Below are positions 30,072 through 37,538 of a DNA stretch of 37,538 nucleotides, in pieces. Origin of the DNA: Chrysophaeum taylorii (Eukaryota; Sar; Pelagophyceae; Pelagomonadales; Pelagomonadaceae); NCBI GenBank assembly GCA_029834535.1, contig JAQMWT010000637.1:1-37538 (forward strand), given 5' to 3'. Under the pieces are notes generated by a model. It ran no database searches. It was given only the letters and a program-made list of their open reading frames with translations, and had not been told where the DNA came from. Position 1 is the stretch's first letter. Every line of letters starts with the position of its first letter. The translations under genes were made by a program, and so were the position numbers.

Positions 30072-30230
30072 TATAGGGTTAGGGTTAGGGATTAGGGTTT
30101 AGGGAGTTAGGGGTAAAGGGTAAAGGGTAAAGGGTTAAAGGTTAGGTGGTTAGGACGTTAGGTGGTTAGGACGTTAGGTTGTTAGGACGTTAGGTGGTTA
30201 GGACGTTAGGTGGTTAGGACGTTAGGTCGT
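30072..30230 (+). repeat. Telomere-like TTAGGG repeats grading into a GTTAGGTGGTTAGGAC array
   Basis: It begins with (GGGTTA) units, passes through GGGTAAA and GGGTTAAA variants, and ends in about five 16-bp GTTAGGTGGTTAGGAC units. The inverse copy lies at about 37285-37430 with more degenerate units. Confidence 0.85.
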
Positions 30231-30411
30231 CTAGCACACACACTAGACCCCCCTCATCTGGGCGCTTTCACTTACCAGGACCGGGTGTTCATCTCCGACG
30301 CAGATGTTCATCTTAAGCGGATGGCGTCGTCGTCTGCTGGGTCCCCACTGTCTCGCATACATGCTTGACTCGCCCCAGATGTTCACGTTTCACTATGATG
30401 GGGAAGCACAG

Positions 30412-30422
30412 GGGTATATATA
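30412..30422 (+). promoter_or_regulatory. TATA box of copia-C left copy
   Basis: GTATATATAG lies about 50 bp before the ATG at 30463, in a GC-rich context. The same element lies at 37086-37096 on the minus strand. A start about 25-30 bp downstream would leave only about 20 nt of leader. Confidence 0.6.
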
Positions 30423-30462
30423 GCCGCGGGCACTCGCACACACCAGGACCGGCATTCCTGTC

Positions 30463-33400
30463 ATGTCGGCCACCGAGCTCAAGGACGCACGGAAGCGCCT
30501 GCCGGAAATCGTCAACCAGCTCCGCACTTTCAACCCCGAGGGTGATGCGGTGGAGGACGCGACGCACCTGCGACACCTCGAACAGGACGTCGTGGACTAC
30601 GCCCCGTTCCTGGCTGACACCACCGGCTCCATCAAGCTCCCGCCGTTGACGCCCGAAGCCGACCTGTTCCTGCTCTGCCTCCTGCGCCGCGGCACCGCGG
30701 CGGAGGCGCAGCGCATTGTCGACCGCTGCCAGACTGGTGCCGACGCTTTGGACCGCCTACGCCAGCGCTTGGCCTTCAACAGCAAGACCGAACTCCGCCA
30801 GCATCTGCACGATCTGTCCTTCGTCTCGTTCGGCACGCCCGACCTTCACCTCGCGGCCTTCGAACGTAACATCGCGGCCCTTGAGGCCCTGGGCGACACC
30901 TTCACCGACACGGATCGCATGCTCTACTTCCTCGAGGGCCTAAAGGGACCCAAAGGGGGGGACGACCTAGCGGAGGCCCACCGTCTTCTCGCGATTGAGT
31001 CCGCCCGGACAGGCACCTCGTACGACACCTTCATTAAGGTCTTCACCCTGTACTGCCGCAACGCCGATATCAACCGCGGCAGCTCTCGCGCACGCGCCCG
31101 CCAGACCGCCGCACAACCTGCTGACCCGCCCGGCCGCACCACGCTCAACTACGCCTTCCGTCCGGACTGGACCCCCATCCCGTTCTGCAGCAAGTGCCAC
31201 GGGCTCTATCACACCGCCCGTATCTGCCCTGCCAACATCACGGGCGATATGCCGTGCGGAATCTGCCGCGTCCCCACCCACACCACCGACAACTGCGCGC
31301 TCAAGACTCCCGGCTGGCAGCCCGGAGACATCCTCTCGATCCGCGCCCTCCGCAAGTTGAGGACTTTCCGCTCCCGGGACTTGCCACCCGCCCGCCCGGC
31401 CGCGCCGCCCCACCCGGCACCCCCGCCGGCCCCGCAGGCACCTGAGCCTGCGCCGACCGATGCCGCGGCCGCCCGCCGCACCACCGACGCCTGTCGAACC
31501 GGTTACACCATCGGCGCGCGCGCCTTTATGGCGCGCGGCATCGAGCCACCGCTGGTCTATCTCAGCACCCTTCACCTGACGTTGACGCTGCTCTTCGTGG
31601 CCGCCGGGGCTTTGCTCAGTCTCTGCCTCGACGGCCGTGTTGCGCTGCCCGCTCTCCTCCTCGTCCCCGGCCTTGCATGCGTCGTCCGCACTGTCTCATT
31701 CCCGACCCTGTGCAGCACCACGGCGCGGGCAACCCGTGCCCGCGCGGCACCACCAGACGACTACGAGGAGTGGCTCGTCGACTCCGCCTGCGACAACCAC
31801 ACGCGGCCCGAGTACAGCACGGTGGTCTCCGACACGAAGACGTGGCTGTCCTGGCTCCCGGGCGGCTTCTTCGACGGTGGACGCCACAGCCACGCTGTCA
31901 GTGGACACGTCATCGAGAACGTCACGCTCCAGACTACGGACGGCCACATCGACGTCACCATCGCTGCAGCCATTACGCCCTCGCTCCCGCGGCTCTTCTC
32001 GGTCGACCAGTTCGACAAGAGCGGGGGGCGCTTCATCAGCGGGTCGCGCCCTCGCCTCGAGACGAGCGACGGCAAGATCATCCCCCTCATCAAGCGCGGA
32101 AAGGACTACGTGCTCATCACCCGGCGCACGGGGACCGAACCGGCGACGGCCGGCTCTGCGGCCGCCACCGCCACGGCCGTCACCGCCGCGGCTCCCGCCG
32201 CGGCCCCCGCCGCCGCCGCCGTCGCTGTCGGACGCCGGCTCGCGCCGCGCGCTGTCTATGGCTCGGCTTTCGTCTCCTCCCTCGTCGCGACCGCGGTCTT
32301 GGCCGGCGCTATGGCTGCTGCGGCGTCGAGCCATGCCGTTGGGGCGGCCATGCTGCAGCACCCGCGCGCACGGCCGGTCGACCCGGTCCTCATGCCGGGC
32401 CTCCGCCTCGACGACGTCAGCGCCCATCAGATGTTCGGCCACGCCAGCGATGATCGCAGGGACGCCGCCCTGAAGCGGCTCGTCCTTCCCGCTGTCGGGG
32501 CAAGTCGGCACCCCATCTGCTGCACCCTCGGCCGCTTACGCAAGGCGCCCACGCATTTCACGACGACGAGCGCGACCATGGCACCCGACGGGGCCGTCGT
32601 TGAGGTCGACTTGCAAGGCCCCTTCAACCCGCCGACACTCGGCGGGGCGCGATATGGCCTCGACTTCGCCTTTCGGCGCCCGGCTCGCCTGGCGAGCTCG
32701 CTCATTGCCAAGAAAAGCGACGCGGCGGGGGAGCTCCCCGTGCTTCTTGCGTCCGCGCGCGCGGCTGGACTGCACCCCACTACCCTCCGCGCGGACTTGG
32801 GGGGCGAGCTCGACAACCCGCACTTCCGTTCTACGGCAGCCGCCTCCGGCCTCGCCGTCGAGTACGTCGTCCCCGAACGCCACGTCAACGCCGCCGAGAA
32901 CGCCCACATCCGGATTCTGGACGTGGCGCGCGCCAACGACGTCATGGTCCGGAACGTGCTCCATCCCACATTCTGGGGCTATTCCTACCTCTACGTCGTC
33001 CGTCAGGTGAACGTCGCCGGCGGCTACATCGGCGAGCACGAGGACATTAGCGGCATGGCGCCCTACGGCTCGCTCGTTGCCTACCGCGTCGACGCCGCGA
33101 AGAACACCGCACGCGCCTTGATCGGGCTATACCTAGGATGTTGGCCCGAGGCCGGTCCCGGTGCCGTCTACGTTGTTCCAGCGCCGCGATCGGGCTGCGT
33201 CCAGGACGACCTTCGCCTCGTGCGCACGACCGCGACCGTCCGCTTCCTCGCCGCACCGGGCACGCCTGTTACGACCGACTTGCTCCGCACCACTCTCGAC
33301 AGCTTGCGTGCAGCGGTCACAGCCCCGCTCGCAGACGCCGACGCCCCGACGCCGCCGCCGCCCCCACCCCCTACCTTGACCCAAGCCTGCAAGATTGCGC

Positions 33401-34790
33401 AGGCGTACGCGACCGCGACGTCGGCGGGCGCACCCGCCCCCGACCACGCCCCGCTCCCGGGCCCGGGCTTGTTCGACGACGATCAGGACCCTGCCCTTTG
33501 GCACGAGACGCCGCCCTCGACCTTCGTCTTCGACTACCGACCCCCCGACCCGACGGCACCCCGATCCCTTCGGGAGGCCCGTGGCCGCCCGGACGCGCCT
33601 GGCTGGACGGCGGCCGTCCTCAAGGAACACGGCGCCTTCTTCCAATTCGAGGCCATCCGCGTTGTCGCCGCCCGTGACGTCTCTGATGACGCCGTGGTCG
33701 TCGGCTGCATTACCGCCCTCGCCGTCAAGCGCGATGGCACGCAGAAGGTTCGCTTCTGCTACGACGGGGCTCAAGCCAAACGGACCGAGACTGCGCATGC
33801 GCTCGCCGTCCCGGAGGACCACGACGATGCGCCTTGCACCGTCACTGCGGTTTCACCCTCGAACGCGTCGCCATGCGCTGACAACAATGCCGTACTCGTC
33901 TTCGTGGCCGTCTGCAACCGCTACGGCTATGTCGCCTGCGCTGGGGACGCACGGTGCGCCTACCTCCAATCTCACCCACTCCTGCCTCATGAGCGCCGCT
34001 ACATGCGCCCGCCTCGCCACATCGGCGACTACATGGCAGACCTTCCTCCGGACCAACGCTACGACCCGGCTCGGTCGCTGTGGCTCACGCTCAAGCCTGT
34101 CTACGGCCAGCCCGATGCGGGCCGCAAGTGGTATGAGACGTTCGTCGAGTACCTCGGCCTTCTTGGCTTCCTCGAATCGCCGTACCACCCCTGCTTCTTC
34201 TACCGCTATGAAGATGCTGGGCCGCCGACGGTACTCATCAGCGTTGTCGACAACATTCCGCTCGCGGGCCAACCGCCGTGGCAGAAGTACGCGCTGCGCT
34301 CAGCGACCGTTTTGTCATGACGTGGGCGTCGCTCACGACATCTGCGGCATCACCCTCGACTAGCGTGGCGATGGCTCTGTCTTCGCCCACCAGCGCCCGT
34401 ACATCGACAAGGTCCTCGGTCACCTCGGCTACGGCTCGATCACGGTCGGGCCTGCCACACCGATGCACCGGACGTCAACCGAGCGGGCGTACCCGACGAC
34501 GCAAGCGGCGACGTCCGTACCGAGCTCGCCGGTCAACCCACGCGAGGCCCTTGGTCTGCTCATGTTCACGCGGGCGACGTTGCCCACCTTCGCGCCCACG
34601 GTTCACGTCCTGGCCACCGCCGTAAACGTGTGGTCCAAGCGCCACGCTCGGGCCCTCGACCGTGCCCTGCGCTGGCTCGCGGCTCACCGAGACCTTGGCA
34701 TCCTGTTTTCTGCTGCCTACCGAGGCGCCTTCCACCTCTCTGCTTATGCGGACGAGAGTCTTGGCTGTGAGCTCGCTCGCGGTGCGCACG
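30463..34790 (+). pseudogene. Copia-C Gag-Pol polyprotein, left copy
   Basis: An open frame of 1285 codons from ATG 30463. A helical Gag is followed by two CX2CX4HX4C zinc knuckles (about residues 241-254 and 266-279). Next come a hydrophobic double segment (about 363-420), a protease with VDSACDN (Asp ~440), and integrase with Asp ~716, Asp ~778 and Glu ~812. The RT is divergent, ending in VVDN at 34243-34254 where YVDD is expected. The frame then breaks: two shifts near 34265-34310 and a TAG at 34361. Connection-domain and RNase H sequence (SAYADESLG) continue to about 34790 in another frame and stop at the junction with the inverted copy. Very GC-rich compared with copia-A/B. The shifts, the lost second Asp and the missing 3' end indicate a dead copy. 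Confidence 0.92.
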
Positions 34791-34799
34791 GCTCTGCCC

Positions 34800-37043
34800 T
34801 ATCGCGCCTCGGTGGTGCCTGTGGCGGCAACTCCCCTGAGGACGGCGTAGAGGTCTGGAATAGCCCCAGCATTTGAGATGGGCACGTTCCGGACCATGAT
34901 GTCGTTGGCGTGCGCCACCTCCAGATTCCGATGTGGGTTCTCGGCGGCGTCGACCACGTTCGGGGACACCGTACTCGAGTTGAAGGCCAGGCGCTGCCGT
35001 AGCCGAAGTGCGGGTTGTCGAGCTCGCCCCCCAAGTCCGCGCGGAGGGTAGTGGGGTGCAGCCAGCCGCGCGCGCGGGGACGCAAGAACACGGGGGGAGC
35101 TGAGCTCCCCCGCCGTCGCTTTCTTGGCAATGAGCGAGCTCGCCAGGCGAGCCGGGCGCCGAAAGGCGAAGTCGAGGCCATACCGCGCCCCGCCGAGTGT
35201 CGGCGGGTTGAAGGGGCCTTGCAAGTCGACCTCAACGACGGCCCCGTCGGGTGCCATGGTCGCGCTCGTCGTCGTGAAATGCGTGGGCGCCTTGCGTAAG
35301 CGGCCGAGGGTGCAGCAGATGGGGTGCCGACTTGCCCCGACAGCGGGAAGGCCGAGCCGCTTCAGGGCGGCGTCCCTGCGATCATCGCTGGCGTGGCCGA
35401 ACATCTGATGGGCGCTGACGTCGTCGAGGCGGAGGCCCGGCATGAGGACCGGGTCGACCGGCCGTGCGCGCGGTGCTGCAGCATGGCCGCCCCAACGGCA
35501 TGGCTCGACGCCACAGCAGCCTAGCGCCGGCCAAGACCGCGGTCGCGACGAGGGAGGAGACGAAAGCCGAGCCATAGACAGCGCGCGGCGCGAGCCGGCG
35601 TCCGACAGCGCGGCGGCGGCGGCGGCGGCCCGCGGCGGGGCCCGGCGTGAGGCCGCGGCGGTGGCGGCCGCAGAGCCGGCCGTCGCCGGTTCGGTCCCCG
35701 TGCGCCGGTGATGAAGCACGTAGTCCTTTCCGCGCTTGATGAGGGGGATGATCTTGCCGTCGCTCGTCTCGAGGCGAGGGCGCGACCCGCTGATGAAGCG
35801 CCCCCCGCTCTTGTCGAACTGGTCGACCGAGAAGAGCCGCGGAGCGAGGGCGTAATGGCTGCAGCGATGGTGACGTCGATGTGCCGTCGTAGTCCGGAGC
35901 GTGACGTTCTCGATGACGTGTCCACTGACAGCGTGGCTGTGGCGTCCACCGTCGAAGAAGCCGCCCGGGAGCCAGGACAGCCACGTCTTCGTGTAGGAGA
36001 CCACCGTGCTGTACTCGGGCCGCGTGTGGTTGTCGCAGGCGGAGTCGACGAGCCACTCCTCGTAGTCGTCTGGTGGTGCCGCGGGCACGGGTTGCCCGCG
36101 CCGTGGTGCTGCACAGGGTCGGGAATGAGACAGTGCGGACGACGCATGCAAGGCCGGGGACGAGGAGGAGAGCAGGCAGCGCAACACGGCCGTCGAGGCA
36201 GAGACCGAGCAAAGCCCCGGCGGCCACGAAGAGCAACGTCAACGTCAGGTGAAGGGTGCTGAGATAGACCAACGGTGGCTCGATGCCGCGCGCCATAAAG
36301 GCGCGCGCGCCGATGGTGTAACCGGTTCGACAGGCGTCGGTGGTGCGGCGGGCGGCCGCGGCATCGGCCGGCGCAGGCTCAGGTGCCTGCGGGGCCGGCG
36401 GGGGTGCCGGGTGGGGCGGCGTGGCCTGGCGGGCGGGTGGCAAGTCCCGGGAGCGGAAAGTCCTCAACTTGCGGAGGGCGCGGATCGAGAGGATGTCTCC
36501 GGGCTGCCAGCCGGGAGTCTTGAGCGCGCAGTTATCGGTGGTGTGGGTGGGGGCGCGGCAGATTCCGCACGGCATATCGCCCGTGATGATGGCAGGGCAG
36601 ATGCGGGCGGTGTGTGATAGAGCCCGTGGCACTTGCTGCAGAACGGGATGGGGTCCAGTCCGGACGGAAGGCGTAGTTGAGCGTGGTGCGGCCGGGCGGG
36701 TCAGCAGGTTGTGCGGCAGTCTGGCGGGCGCGTGCGCGAGAGCTGCCGCGCGGTCCAAAGCGTCGGCACCAGTCTGGCAGCGGTCGACAATGCGCTGCGC
36801 CTCCGCCGCGGTGCCGCGGCGCAGGAGGCAGAGCAGGAACAGGTCGGCTTCGGGCGTCAACGGCGGGAGCTTGATGGAGCCGGTGGTGTCAGCCAGGAAC
36901 GGGGCGTAGTCCACGACGTCCTGTTCGAGGTGTCGCAGGTGCGTCGCGTCCTCCACCGCATCACCCTCGGGGTTGAAAGTGCGGAGCTGGTTGACGATTT
37001 CCGGCAGGCGCCTCCGTGCGTCCTTGAGCTCGGTGGCCGACAT
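34800..37043 (-). pseudogene. Copia-C Gag-Pol, right inverted copy, truncated in integrase
   Basis: Starts at ATG 37043 and is about 95% or more identical to the left copy. About 320 bp of Gag are missing (equivalent to 30757-31077, with short homology ACCGC at the join). A frameshift in the protease region (near 36085) and others in the Ala/Pro-rich linker break the frame. Homology runs through the protease and integrase, with all three catalytic residues in altered surroundings, and ends near 34805, equivalent to left position ~33010. RT and RNase H are absent. Confidence 0.9.
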
Positions 37044-37538
37044 GACACTCGCGCGCGGTCCTGGTGTGTGCGAGTGGGGCCCGCGGCTATATATACCCCC
37101 TGTGCTTCCCCATCATAGTGAAAACGTGAACATCTGGGCGAGTCAAGCGTGTATGCGAGACAGTGGGGACCCAGCAGACGACCGACGCCATCCGCTTAAG
37201 ATGAACATCTGCGCGGAGATGAACACCCGGTCCTGGTAGTGAAAGCGCCCAGAGAGGGGGTCTAGTGCGTGTGCTTTAGACGCACCGAACGTCTAACCAC
37301 GCTAACGTCCCTAACACCCTAACGTCAAACTAACCACCTAACGTCTAACCCACCTAACCTTTAACCCTTTAACCCTTTACCCTTTACCCCTAAACTCCCT
37401 AACCCTAAACCCTAAAACTAATCCTATATGTTATACTAGAAATCTACATATTCGTTTGGACACCTTTATTACAACTGGAATGGGCGGTAGACTAGCGATA
37501 AGAGAAAGACGTATTGGATACTGATACTGTGGTGCAGG
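37044..37538 (-). other. 5' leader/LTR candidate of copia-C, right copy (inverse)
   Basis: Inverse of 29962-30462: a TATA box at 37086-37096, telomere-like repeats at about 37285-37430, and an AT-rich part to the end of the window. The match with the left copy continues to the last base, so its outer limit is not visible. Confidence 0.8.

Larger units (their letters stand above)
29962..30462 (+). other. 5' leader/LTR candidate of copia-C, left copy
   Basis: This region is repeated in inverse orientation at 37044-37538. It holds degenerate telomere-like repeats (30072-30230) and a TATA box about 50 bp before the ATG. LTR limits cannot be set because both copies lack their 3' ends. Confidence 0.6.

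Noticed and set aside
31696..32511. Long antisense ORFs over copia-C
   Set aside because: GC-rich sequence opens several frames; only the sense frame carries protease and integrase motifs.

Overview
This window looks like a transposon graveyard from a eukaryotic nuclear genome. I see no ordinary host gene, rRNA or tRNA in it. Ty1/copia polyproteins, a Mutator-like (MULE) transposase with SWIM, OTU and PHD-type domains, Helitron/PIF1 helicase remnants, a short (AGTT)n-tailed retroposon and TTAGGG-like repeats together point to a eukaryote. A fungus, perhaps an early-diverging lineage, or another protist is plausible, but the sequence does not settle which.

Layout. (1) 1-5960: 3' half of a copia element (family A: RT-RNase H, then an extra ORF), followed by a chimeric piece of a related element. 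(2) 5997-10270, minus strand: a retroelement region with a broken gag-like gene (6043-8057), and an intact 453-codon ORF (8661-10022) that carries motifs of a C5 cytosine-DNA methyltransferase. That ORF's ATG overlaps the stop of an upstream ORF that may be an integrase tail. (3) 10272-13754: a Helitron-like helicase remnant and a ~2.2 kb segment bounded by inverted repeats. (4) 13755-21415: a decayed MULE on the minus strand. Its coding frame runs from about 21045 down to 15379 and is interrupted by a tandem pair of Helitron-like units (18773-20568), several stop codons, and a short retroposon that splits a zinc finger in two. (5) 21416-25489: a second family A copia pol, with the same short retroposon inserted between integrase and RT. 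(6) 25490-29961: a degraded second copy of the extra ORF and a related copia (family B). (7) 29962-37538: two convergent copies of a GC-rich copia (family C), both truncated at the 3' end and meeting near 34800. Their 5' leaders hold degenerate telomere-like repeats.

How the parts relate. At least six superfamilies or families are nested here, and the insertions can be partly ordered. The short retroposon entered both the MULE and copia-A and left target-site duplications. The Helitron-like tandem entered the MULE. Nearly all coding regions are broken by stops or frameshifts; the methyltransferase-like ORF is a clear exception. The most notable observations are that ORF, the third ORF downstream of copia-A pol, and the telomere-like leader and membrane-type segments of copia-C.
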